From contig DASRBI010000001.1 of the NCBI GenBank assembly GCA_035685165.1, positions 46,675 to 110,674 of the forward strand: a stretch of DNA of 64,000 nt, in the 5' to 3' direction. Below, one piece after another: positions 28,300-36,079 of this stretch (position 1 is the stretch's first letter; each line of letters opens with the position of its first letter). The DNA comes from DATFDN01 sp035685165. Lineage in GTDB: Bacteria; Pseudomonadota; Alphaproteobacteria; Acetobacterales; Acetobacteraceae. Below the pieces are notes generated by a model. It did no database searches and was not told the origin of the DNA. It worked only from the letters and a program-made list of their open reading frames with translations. Made by a program: the position numbers and the translations under genes.

Positions 28300-28480
28300 C
28301 GCATGCCTCCAGAAGCAGACCCTTCGGGAGAAGTTTTGCCAGAGATGCGAATGCCTGCCCACATCCGTCCGGCGCGCCGCGGCGGCACTGCCCCTGTCGG
28401 TTGTGGAATGCGACTATTCCCAGTCAGATCGCCAGCGCCGCCTCCATCCGCCCCGCCTCGGCGACGGTGCGCGGCGGAGC

Positions 28481-28505
28481 GCCCCCTCCCCTTGGGGGAG
28501 GGGGC
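28481..28505. repeat. GC-rich palindrome in the 351-bp gap upstream of the cyclase gene
   Basis: Perfect 11-bp arms (GCCCCCTCCCC and complement) around TTG. A related half-element (GCCCCCTCCG then AAGGGAAGG) lies near 28600. The gap from 28300 to 28650 otherwise holds no gene I can support. No T-run follows on either strand. Confidence 0.7.
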
Positions 28506-28650
28506 TCGGGGTGGGCTCCGGTCGCCATTGCGGCAGGCCTTTGGATCCAAATGGGCGGACAGCGGAGCTTGCCCGTGTCCAAACCCCTCCCGCTGGCCCC
28601 CTCCGCAAGGGAAGGTGAAACTCCGGATCCTCCCTCCCGAACTGTCGCCC

Positions 28651-30036
28651 TCAGTTCCCGCTGGCGGCCCAGGCGTGAGCGTGCACGAGCCCATCGTCGT
28701 GGTCGTGCTGGAACTTCGCCTCGCGGTCTTCGCTGTCGTGGAACTGCTCGGCCTCGGTGCTGCCGTGCAGCGCCGTCGTGGAGGACTTGCCGCCCGAGAT
28801 CGCCATTGCCACCGCGTCGAAGTAGCCCACACCGACCTCGCGCTGATGCCGCGTCGCGGTGTAGCCCTCGGCCTCGGCGGCAAACTCGGCCTGCTGCAAT
28901 TCGGAATAGGCCGCCATGCCACGCGCCTTGTAGCCCCGCGCCAGCTCGAACATCGACAGGTTGAGGCTGTGGAAGCCGGCCAGCGTGACGAACTGGAAGC
29001 GGTAGCCCATGCGCGCGATGTCACGCTGGAAGCTCGCGATCTTCTCGGGCGAAAGCTTCTTCTGCCAGTTGAAGCTCGGCGAGCAATTATAGGCGAGCAT
29101 CTTGCCCGGGAATTCGCGATGGATCGCATCGGCGAATTCCTCAGCTTCCGCTAGGTTGGGCTCGCTCGTCTCCCACCACAGCAAATCCGCGTAGGGCGCG
29201 TAGGCCAAGCTGCGGGCGATCGCGTATTGCACGCCCATGCCCGGGCGGATGCGGAAGAAGCCCTCCGGCGTGCGCTCGTCGGTGATGAACGGATGGTCGC
29301 GCTCATCGACATCGGCGGTCAGCAACTGCGCCGAGTGGCTGTCGGTGCGGCAAAGGAGGATGGTCGACACGCCCTCCACGTCGGCGGCCAGCCGCGCCGC
29401 GTTCAGCGTGCGGATGTGCTGGCTGATCGGCACCAGCACCTTGCCGCCCAAGTGCCCGCACTTCTTCTCGCTGGCGAGTTGGTCCTCGAAATGCACCCCG
29501 GCGGCGCCCGCCTCGATCATCGCCCGCATCAGCTCGTAGGCATTGAGCGGACCGCCGAAGCCGGCTTCGGCGTCCGCCACGATCGGCGCCATCCAGTAGG
29601 TGCCGTCGCGGTTGCCCTCGCTGGTCGCGATCTGGTCCGCTCGGCGGAGCGCCGCGTTGATGCGCTTCACCACGTTGGGGACAGAGTCCACCGGATAGAG
29701 CGACTGGTCGGGATACATCTGCCCCGCCGTGTTGGCGTCCGCCGCCACCTGCCAGCCGGAGAGGTAGATCGCCTTCAGCCCGGCCTTGACCTGCTGGAGC
29801 GCCTGGTTGCCGGTGAGCGCGCCGAGCGTCGGCACATAGGGCTCGGTCTTGAGCAGGTGCCAGAGCCGCGCCGCGCCCATCTCGGCCAGCGTATGGCGGA
29901 TGCGGAACGAACCGGCGAGCCGCGCCACGTCCTCGGGGCTGTAGTCGCGGCGGACGCCGGCGAACCGCTCGGGATCGCCGAACCCGCCGAACGAGGCGCC
30001 GTCGGGTGCATAGGACCGGGCTGGATTGGGCCGCAT
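28651..30036 (-). CDS. aceA: Isocitrate lyase
   Basis: Splits isocitrate to glyoxylate and succinate in the glyoxylate shunt. 461 residues. The catalytic KKCGH motif (Cys193) is intact and is preceded by the metal-binding VADAEAGFGG region (153-162). ATG 30036 has GAGGAG at good spacing; an in-frame ATG at 30063 lacks one. It is divergent from an ScfR/RamB-type regulator gene, with a 13-bp perfect palindrome between them. No malate synthase gene is in the window. Confidence 0.95.
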   Translation of the reverse strand: MRPNPARSYAPDGASFGGFGDPERFAGVRRDYSPEDVARLAGSFRIRHTLAEMGAARLWHLLKTEPYVPTLGALTGNQALQQVKAGLKAIYLSGWQVAADANTAGQMYPDQSLYPVDSVPNVVKRINAALRRADQIATSEGNRDGTYWMAPIVADAEAGFGGPLNAYELMRAMIEAGAAGVHFEDQLASEKKCGHLGGKVLVPISQHIRTLNAARLAADVEGVSTILLCRTDSHSAQLLTADVDERDHPFITDERTPEGFFRIRPGMGVQYAIARSLAYAPYADLLWWETSEPNLAEAEEFADAIHREFPGKMLAYNCSPSFNWQKKLSPEKIASFQRDIARMGYRFQFVTLAGFHSLNLSMFELARGYKARGMAAYSELQQAEFAAEAEGYTATRHQREVGVGYFDAVAMAISGGKSSTTALHGSTEAEQFHDSEDREAKFQHDHDDGLVHAHAWAASGN

Positions 30037-30066
30037 GGGAAACTCCTCGGTGAAGCGCGTCAATGC

Positions 30067-30079
30067 GTGAATAATTCAC
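30067..30079. promoter_or_regulatory. Palindromic operator candidate between aceA and the ScfR-type regulator
   Basis: GTGAATAATTCAC is a perfect 13-bp inverted repeat, AT-rich for this genome. It lies 30 bp before the aceA start, in the 154-bp divergent region. It is a natural site for the adjacent regulator or for promoter elements; the assignment is inferred from position and symmetry only. Confidence 0.5.
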
Positions 30080-30190
30080 ATTGCAGATGCGAAGTTCAGC
30101 CCCTAATGCTGTGAGGCGCGCCGAATATGGTGTTCGGATTGACTGAGTTCGGTCGGCTTTTGTGAAGCTTGTAAATCGCTGGAGCGGCCG

Positions 30191-31585
30191 GTGAGCCGGG
30201 CGCTGATTGGGCGCACGATCCGGCGCCTGCGCGGCGAGCGGGATCTGACGCAGCAGGCGCTGGCCGCGCGGCTCGGGATTTCCGCGAGCTATCTCAACCT
30301 GATCGAGCACGACCAGCGCGCTGTCACTGCCTCGCTGCTGATCAAGCTCGCTGAGGTTCTGCGCGTCGATCTCGCCACCCTTTCGGGCAGCGCCGAGCGC
30401 CAGCTTGAGGCGGCGTTGCGGGAGGCGCTGGCCGATCCTCAGCTCGGCACGGATGCAATCCCCGAGCCGGAACTCGAAGCCGTGGCCGCTTCGGCGCCCA
30501 ACGCGGCGCGGGCGGTGCTGGCGATGTATCGCGCTTGGCGCGTCGCGCGGGAGGACGCGAGCGGCATCGCGCTGCCGTCCGGCCGGCGCGTGCTGCTGCC
30601 GACCGAGGAGGCGCGCGACTTCTACAACGAGCGGCTGAACCACTTTCCGCGGCTGGAGGAGGCCGCCGAGGCGCTGGCGGCGGGGCTGAAGGCGGCCTCG
30701 CCGCACGAAATGAACCACGCCATCGCCGAGCGGCTGCGCCGGGTGCACGGGCTCACCGTCTCCGTGCAGCCGCTTGCCGGCGCCGACCGGCGCTATGACC
30801 CGGCGGCACGCAGCCTCGCCTTGTCGGAGGAGTTGCCGCGCGAGTCCCGCGGCTTTCAGATGGCGTTTCAGCTGGCGCTGCTGGAGGCGCGGGATGCGGT
30901 GGAGGCGGAGCTGGCGGCGGGCGCCCCCTCCTCGGCGGAGGCGGCCATGCTGATCCGGGTGGGGCTCCTGAACTACGTCGCGGGCGCGGTGCTGATGCCG
31001 TATGCGGCGTTCCTCGCGGCAGCGCAGGCCATGCGCCACGACATCGAGGCGCTGGCGGCGCATTTCGGCGTCTCGTTCGAGCAGGTTTGCCACCGGCTGA
31101 CCACGCTCGGCCGGCCGGGGGCGCGCGGGGTGCCGTTCTTCTTCCTGCGGGTCGATCCGGCCGGGAACGTGTCGAAGCAGTTCTCCGGGGCCGGATTTCC
31201 CTTCGCCCGCTATGGCGGCTCCTGCCCCCGCTGGGTCGTGCATACCGCCTTCGCCCGTCCCGGCGGGATCGAGGTGCAGGTCTCGGAACTCACCGACGGC
31301 GCGGCCTTCCTCTGCTTCGCGCGCCGGCTCGACCGTCCGGCGCCGCGCTGGGGCGAGCCGCGGCCGACCCACGTCGTGGCGATGGGGTGTGCGCTCACCT
31401 ATGCGCCGGACGTGGTGTACGCCGACGGGCTCGATCTCGAGCGGGCGCGCGTCGGCATCGGCCTCTCCTGCCGGCTGTGCGACCGGATGGACTGCCGCAG
31501 CCGCGCCTTCCCGCCGCTCGAGCACCGGCTGGCGCTCGATCCAATGACGAAGAGCGCCAGTCCCTACAAGTTCGAGCGGCCCTGA
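30191..31585 (+). CDS. XRE-family short-chain fatty acyl/acetate regulator (ScfR/RamB type)
   Basis: 464 residues: an N-terminal Cro/CI helix-turn-helix (residues 7-61, LTQQALAARLGISASYLNLIEHDQR), a central ImmA/IrrE-like region, and a C-terminal domain with clustered cysteines (SCRLCDRMDC near residue 430). This architecture is that of RamB and ScfR, which control glyoxylate-shunt and propionyl/acetyl-CoA genes, and here the gene is divergent from isocitrate lyase. It starts at GTG 30191. Effector binding is expected to be an acyl-CoA, inferred from the family. Confidence 0.9.
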   Translation: MSRALIGRTIRRLRGERDLTQQALAARLGISASYLNLIEHDQRAVTASLLIKLAEVLRVDLATLSGSAERQLEAALREALADPQLGTDAIPEPELEAVAASAPNAARAVLAMYRAWRVAREDASGIALPSGRRVLLPTEEARDFYNERLNHFPRLEEAAEALAAGLKAASPHEMNHAIAERLRRVHGLTVSVQPLAGADRRYDPAARSLALSEELPRESRGFQMAFQLALLEARDAVEAELAAGAPSSAEAAMLIRVGLLNYVAGAVLMPYAAFLAAAQAMRHDIEALAAHFGVSFEQVCHRLTTLGRPGARGVPFFFLRVDPAGNVSKQFSGAGFPFARYGGSCPRWVVHTAFARPGGIEVQVSELTDGAAFLCFARRLDRPAPRWGEPRPTHVVAMGCALTYAPDVVYADGLDLERARVGIGLSCRLCDRMDCRSRAFPPLEHRLALDPMTKSASPYKFERP

Positions 31586-31641
31586 GCCGCGCCCGGCGGC
31601 CGACCTTTTCGCACCGGCGAAATGTGCTAAGCCGCGCGCCC

Positions 31642-32598
31642 ATGCGCCATTTCCTCGACTTCGAGAAGCCGATCGCGGAGCTCGAGAGCAAGATCGAGGA
31701 ACTGCGCCGGATGTCGGAGCCCGGCGGGATCAACATCGCCGACGAGGTGGGCAAGCTGACGGAAAAGGCGGACCGCCAGCTTCGTGCCACCTACGCCAAG
31801 CTCACGCCCTGGCAGAAGACGCAGGTCGCGCGCCACCCCGACCGGCCGAAGGCGAGCGCTTATATCGAGGCGCTGCTGACCGACTTCACGCCGCTGGCGG
31901 GCGACCGCGCCTTCGCCGAGGACGCGGCGGTGCTCGGCGGCATGGGCCGATTCCGGGGGCGCTCGGTGGTGGTGCTCGGCACCGAGAAGGGCTCCGACAC
32001 CGACAGCCGCCTCAAGCACAATTTCGGCATGGCCCGGCCCGAGGGCTACCGCAAGGCGCAGCGGCTGATCGAGCTGGCCGGACGGTTCAAGATGCCGGTG
32101 CTGACCTTCATCGACACCTCCGGCGCCTATCCAGGCGTCGAGGCGGAAGAACGCGGGCAGGCCGAGGCGATCGCGCGCTCGATCGAGGCGTGCCTGCTCG
32201 CCCCCGTTCCGCTGGTCGCCACGATCATCGGCGAGGGCGGCAGCGGCGGCGCCATCGCCCTCGCCGCCGGGGACCGCACGCTGATGCTGGAACACTCGGT
32301 CTATTCGGTGATCGCGCCGGAGGGCTGCGCGTCGATCCTGTGGCGCGACGCCGCGCAGGCGCCGGCCGCCGCGGACGCGCTGAAGCTGACCGCGGAGGAT
32401 TTGCTGCGGCTCAAGCTGATCGACCGCGTGATCCCCGAACCACTCGGCGGCGCGCACCGCGCCCCCGACGAGACGGTGCGCAACGTGGGCGAGGCGGTCG
32501 CCGAGGCGCTCCGGCCGTTGGTCGAGATGGAGCCGTCGGTGCTGCTGGCGCGGCGGCGGGAGAAGTTCCTTGAGATGGGACGCGACGCGCCGCTCTGA
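31642..32598 (+). CDS. accA: Acetyl-CoA carboxylase carboxyltransferase subunit alpha
   Basis: Alpha subunit of acetyl-CoA carboxylase carboxyltransferase, partner of AccD (10815). 318 residues. It starts MRHFLDFEKPIAELESKIEELR, the standard coiled N-terminus, and carries GYRKAQRLIELAGRFKMPVLTFIDTSGAYPG and the GEGGSGGAIAL oxyanion loop. It follows the ScfR-type regulator by 56 bp. Its 3' end overlaps the MAPEG-type gene by 29 bp. Confidence 0.97.
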   Translation: MRHFLDFEKPIAELESKIEELRRMSEPGGINIADEVGKLTEKADRQLRATYAKLTPWQKTQVARHPDRPKASAYIEALLTDFTPLAGDRAFAEDAAVLGGMGRFRGRSVVVLGTEKGSDTDSRLKHNFGMARPEGYRKAQRLIELAGRFKMPVLTFIDTSGAYPGVEAEERGQAEAIARSIEACLLAPVPLVATIIGEGGSGGAIALAAGDRTLMLEHSVYSVIAPEGCASILWRDAAQAPAAADALKLTAEDLLRLKLIDRVIPEPLGGAHRAPDETVRNVGEAVAEALRPLVEMEPSVLLARRREKFLEMGRDAPL

Positions 32599-33115
32599 GA
32601 CGCCGCCCGGGCTGATCTCAGCCTATGCGCTGAGCTTGTTCGCGCTCGGCATATTGGCGCTCGCCTGGGATGGCCTGGCCGCCATGCTGCGGCCCGATCC
32701 GGCTTTTCCCGGCTCGCCGGGCGGGCGCGTGGGTCTCGCGGCGATGGCGCTGTTGCCGGGGTGCCTCGTGCTCGCGGCGATGATCGCCGTGCAGATGGCG
32801 CTCCGCTGGCGCACCCGCGCCTTCGATCCGCTCGCCGGGGCGGACGGACCGGGGCTGCGCCTGACCCAGCGGGTGATCAGCAACACGGTCGAGCAATTGG
32901 CGCTGTTTGCCCCTGCCCTGCTGGCGCTCGGCGCCCGCGTCCGCCCGGGCGCAATGCCGGGAATCGTGGCGGCGGGCATCGTGTGGGCGATTGCGCGGCT
33001 GATGTTCTGGGCCGGTTACGCGCGCTCGCCCGTGCTGCGCGCACCTGGAATGGCGGCGACCTTCGCGATCGGCTGCGCCACGCTGCTCGCGGCGTGCTGG
33101 GTTTGGGTCGTTTGA
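32570..33115 (+). CDS. MAPEG family membrane protein
   Basis: 181 residues with four predicted membrane segments. The central TQRVISNTVEQLALFAPALLALG segment carries the N-x2-E-Q pattern typical of MAPEG (membrane-associated glutathione/eicosanoid metabolism) proteins. The ATG at 32570 lies inside the accA 3' end; a later start would shorten the N-terminus to just before the first helix. Function in bacteria is mostly unknown, and glutathione-related detoxification is the usual guess. Confidence 0.8.
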   Translation: MRWDATRRSETPPGLISAYALSLFALGILALAWDGLAAMLRPDPAFPGSPGGRVGLAAMALLPGCLVLAAMIAVQMALRWRTRAFDPLAGADGPGLRLTQRVISNTVEQLALFAPALLALGARVRPGAMPGIVAAGIVWAIARLMFWAGYARSPVLRAPGMAATFAIGCATLLAACWVWVV

Positions 33116-33155
33116 TACCAGCCCGCACGGCGCGTAACGCCCGCCCCTCCCCGAC

Positions 33156-33197
33156 GCCTCCCCGCCCCCCGGGCGAAGAGGCTCGGAGAGGTGGGGG
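33156..33197. repeat. GC-rich repeat (33.2 kb copy)
   Basis: GCCTCCCCGCCC followed by a GGGCGAAGAGGCTCGGAGAGGTGGGG tail (split here: GGGCGAAGAGG, then CTCGGAGAGGTGGGG). It is nearly identical to the tail of the copy at 18936-18981, and sits between the MAPEG gene and the glycosyltransferase. Confidence 0.6.
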
Positions 33198-33230
33198 AAC
33201 AGCGAAGCATCCTCGGCTGCGGATGATTCG

Positions 33231-34367
33231 TCAGCGTGAAGCCGCAAGAATCTCCCGATACACGGCGATGGTCGCGCGCTGCATCGACTCGGTCGTGAAG
33301 CCCGCGAGCACGGCGCGCCGCGCGGCCTGACCGATGGCCCGCCGCGCCGCCTCCGGCATGGTGAGCACCTTCGCAATGGCTTGGGCGAGCGCGGCGGCAT
33401 CGGCGTGCGGCACGCGCCAGCCGGTGGTTCCTTGATCAACCGTCTCCGCCGGGCCGCCGAGGTCGGCGGCGATCACCGGACGCTCCATTGCCTGCGCCTC
33501 AATCACCACGCGCCCGAACGCCTCGGGCGCGGTGGAGGCGTGCACCACCACATCGGCCAGCAAGAGCGCCGCCGGCATGTCACGGCATTCGCCGACCAGA
33601 TGCACGCGCTCGGCGATCTCGAGCCGCGCCGCCTGGGCGCGCAACTCGGCGCTATAGGCGCGGCGCCCCTGGTCCGAGCCGGCCAGAACGACATGAACTG
33701 AGCACGGCAGACGTGCCGCGGCTTCGATCAGAACCCCCTGTCCCTTCCAGCGGGTCAGCCGCCCCGGCAGCACGACAAGTTGCGCGCCGTCCGGGATCCC
33801 CCAGGCGGCGCGCAGCCGCGCGACGCGCTCCGTCGCGACGATGGACGGATCGAAGCGTGCCGGATCGACCCCGCGCGGGATGAGGCGAATGCGTGCGGGT
33901 TTTACGCCATGCCGGCGCTGCACCAGCTCAGCGATGAAGCGACTGGCGACGATCACGCGCTCGCCGCGCGCCATGATGCTGTTGTAGGCGCGCTTGAACG
34001 GCAGCTCCTCGCCATATGCGCCGTGATAGGTGGTGACAAAATGCGCGCCCGTATGGCGGCAGGCGAGCCAGGCCGACCAGGCCGGGGCGCGGGAACGGGC
34101 GTGGACGATATCCACGCCTTCCGCCGCGATCAGCCGCGCGAGACGGCGCGCATTGGCGAGAATGCCCGCCGGATTCCTGGCACGGAGCGGCAGCGCGACA
34201 TGCCGCCCGCCCGCGCGCTCGACCTCGCTCACCATCCGCCCGCCGGCGCTCACAACCAGCGCGGCGAAGCCCGCTTGGGCGATCGCTTCGGTGATCTCGA
34301 CGGTGCCGCGTTCCACGCCGCCCGTTTCCAGCGCGGGCAGAACCTGAAGGATGACGGGCCTGCTCAC
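33231..34367 (-). CDS. Glycosyltransferase family 4
   Basis: 378 residues with a GT-B fold. The N-terminal acceptor domain opens VLPALETGGVERGTVEI, and the C-terminal donor domain has the E-x7-E motif (EAFGRVVIEAQAMERPVIA). Members build lipopolysaccharide, capsule or exopolysaccharide chains from nucleotide sugars at the inner membrane. The HARSRAPAWSAWLAC segment near residue 92 is typical of LPS-core or surface-glycan enzymes in alphaproteobacteria. No other surface-glycan genes are adjacent. Confidence 0.9.
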   Translation of the reverse strand: MSRPVILQVLPALETGGVERGTVEITEAIAQAGFAALVVSAGGRMVSEVERAGGRHVALPLRARNPAGILANARRLARLIAAEGVDIVHARSRAPAWSAWLACRHTGAHFVTTYHGAYGEELPFKRAYNSIMARGERVIVASRFIAELVQRRHGVKPARIRLIPRGVDPARFDPSIVATERVARLRAAWGIPDGAQLVVLPGRLTRWKGQGVLIEAAARLPCSVHVVLAGSDQGRRAYSAELRAQAARLEIAERVHLVGECRDMPAALLLADVVVHASTAPEAFGRVVIEAQAMERPVIAADLGGPAETVDQGTTGWRVPHADAAALAQAIAKVLTMPEAARRAIGQAARRAVLAGFTTESMQRATIAVYREILAASR

Positions 34368-34421
34368 GCGCGCCGCCTAGCACCGTTTGCGCCGTAGGGG
34401 GAACGCAGGCATCAGGCGCTG

Positions 34422-35177
34422 ATGCAGCCAGCCCCCGATTTTCTCGCCCGCGAGGACGGCGTCCGCCTCGCCTACCGTCTCCTGCAAGGTAGCGGGCCGA
34501 CGGTCGTGTTCCTGCCCGGCTTCCGCAGCGACATGACCGGCGACAAGGCGACGCATCTTGCGGCGTTCTGCGCGCGGCAGGGCCACGCGATGCTCCGCTT
34601 CGATTATGCGGGCCACGGCGCGAGCGGCGGCGCGTTCGAGGACGGCACGATCGGCCGCTGGACGGCGGACGCGCTGGCGCTGATCGACGGCGTGACCGAG
34701 GGGCCGCTGGTGCTGGTCGGCTCCTCGATGGGCGGATGGATCGCGCTGCTCGCCGCGCTCGCCCGGCCCGCGCGCGTTGCGGGCCTGGTGGGCATCGCGG
34801 CGGCGCCGGACTTCACCGAGCGGTTGATTTGGCAGTCAATGACGCCAGCCGAGCGCGCGACGCTGCTCAGCGAGGGCGTGTTCCATGCGCCGAGCGAGTA
34901 TGGCGGCCCGTACCCGATCACGCGCGGGCTGATCGAGGAGGGCCGCAGCCATCTTTTGCTCGACACGGCGATCGGGCTCACCTGTCCGGTGCGGCTGCTG
35001 CACGGGCAGGCGGACACCGCCGTGCCGTGGGAGACGGCGCTGAAGATCAGCGAGCGGATCGCCGGCGGCGACGTGCGGGTGACGCTCGTCAAGGACGGCG
35101 ATCACCGCCTGTCGCGCCCGCGGGATCTGGCGCTGCTAGAGGCCACCCTGGCGCCCCTCCTGCAGAATCGCTCGTAG
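34422..35177 (+). CDS. Alpha/beta hydrolase
   Basis: 251 residues, complete alpha/beta hydrolase fold: the oxyanion region VVFLPGFRSDMTG, the nucleophile elbow GSSMGG (serine near residue 103) and a late GDHRLSRPRD with the catalytic histidine. The closest pattern is the ABHD10/palmitoyl-thioesterase-like group. The substrate is unknown. Its last 42 bp overlap the 3' end of the convergent epimerase gene, and both ends appear genuine. Confidence 0.88.
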   Translation: MQPAPDFLAREDGVRLAYRLLQGSGPTVVFLPGFRSDMTGDKATHLAAFCARQGHAMLRFDYAGHGASGGAFEDGTIGRWTADALALIDGVTEGPLVLVGSSMGGWIALLAALARPARVAGLVGIAAAPDFTERLIWQSMTPAERATLLSEGVFHAPSEYGGPYPITRGLIEEGRSHLLLDTAIGLTCPVRLLHGQADTAVPWETALKISERIAGGDVRVTLVKDGDHRLSRPRDLALLEATLAPLLQNRS

Positions 35178-36005
35178 GCCCTCGCGATAGGTTGGGTAGC
35201 GCCAGCCGAGGCCGAGTGCGGCCTTGGTAGCGGCGTTGGCGACCTTCCGGTTCTCGGCCCAAAAGCTGCGCGCCATCGGGCTCATCGCCGCGAATGCCGC
35301 CTCGAAGGGCAGTTCGGGCGGCGGCGCCAAGCCGAGCAGCCGGGCCGCTTCCTCGGTCACGCGCGCCGGTTCGGCCGGCTCATCATCGACCAGGTTCAGC
35401 ACGCGCACGCAAGCGCGCGGCGCTTGCGTCATCGCCGCCAGGACCGCGCGCACGATGTCGGCGCGATGGATGCGGCTGAAACAATGACCGGGCCGGACGA
35501 TGCGCCGCGCCCGGCCGGCGCGCACTTCCTCCAGCGCCGAGCGGCCCGGCCCGTAGATGCCGCCGAGCCGGAACAGATCAACCGCGCGGCCAGCCGCGAA
35601 CGCCCTCCAGCCCTGCTCGGCGGCGAGCCTGCGGCGGCTGCGCGCGGAGGCTGGTTCCGGCGGGGTGCTCTCGTTGACCCAGCCGCCCGCGCGGTCGCCA
35701 TAGACGCCGGTCGTGGAGAGGTAGCCGATCCACGCGATGGGCGAGGCGGCGATGGCTGCCGCTGCGCCGGGCAGCGCCAGCAGCGGGTCGCCCGATCCAT
35801 CCGGCGCGGCAGTGACGAGCAAGTGCGTCACCGCGGGGATCACCGCCGGCGCGCGCTCGGGCGCGATCAACGCCATGTCCGGCGGTTCGCCCGTCATATC
35901 GGCCGCAGCGCGGACGGTCGCCACGACGCTGAAGCCGGCACGGATCGCCGCGCGCGCCACCGCCCGGCCGACATAGCCCAGTCCGAAAATCAGCAGCTTC
36001 GGCAT
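35136..36005 (-). CDS. NAD(P)-dependent epimerase/dehydratase-like protein (SDR)
   Basis: 289 residues with an N-terminal NAD(P)-binding Rossmann fold (LLIFGLGYVGRAVARAA) and an extended-SDR active-site region (WIGYLSTTGVYGD, a Y-G-D variant in place of the full Y-x3-K). The pattern matches the YeeZ-like group of putative nucleotide-sugar epimerases. I chose ATG 36005, which sits at the Rossmann start, over the frame start at 36077. The 3' end overlaps the neighbouring hydrolase gene. The reaction is not known. Confidence 0.82.
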   Translation of the reverse strand: MPKLLIFGLGYVGRAVARAAIRAGFSVVATVRAAADMTGEPPDMALIAPERAPAVIPAVTHLLVTAAPDGSGDPLLALPGAAAAIAASPIAWIGYLSTTGVYGDRAGGWVNESTPPEPASARSRRRLAAEQGWRAFAAGRAVDLFRLGGIYGPGRSALEEVRAGRARRIVRPGHCFSRIHRADIVRAVLAAMTQAPRACVRVLNLVDDEPAEPARVTEEAARLLGLAPPPELPFEAAFAAMSPMARSFWAENRKVANAATKAALGLGWRYPTYREGLRAILQEGRQGGL

Positions 36006-36079
36006 CGAGACCGCGATAGCACTTGCCGGGCCATCCGCGATTTGAAAGCGTCGCTCCGTCCAGCCTCTTGGAATCACCT

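Noticed and set aside
28300..28480. Possible gene fragment on the minus strand ending RTVAEAGRMEAALAI
   Set aside because: A short open end before a stop, but no start and no identifiable family; too weak to list.
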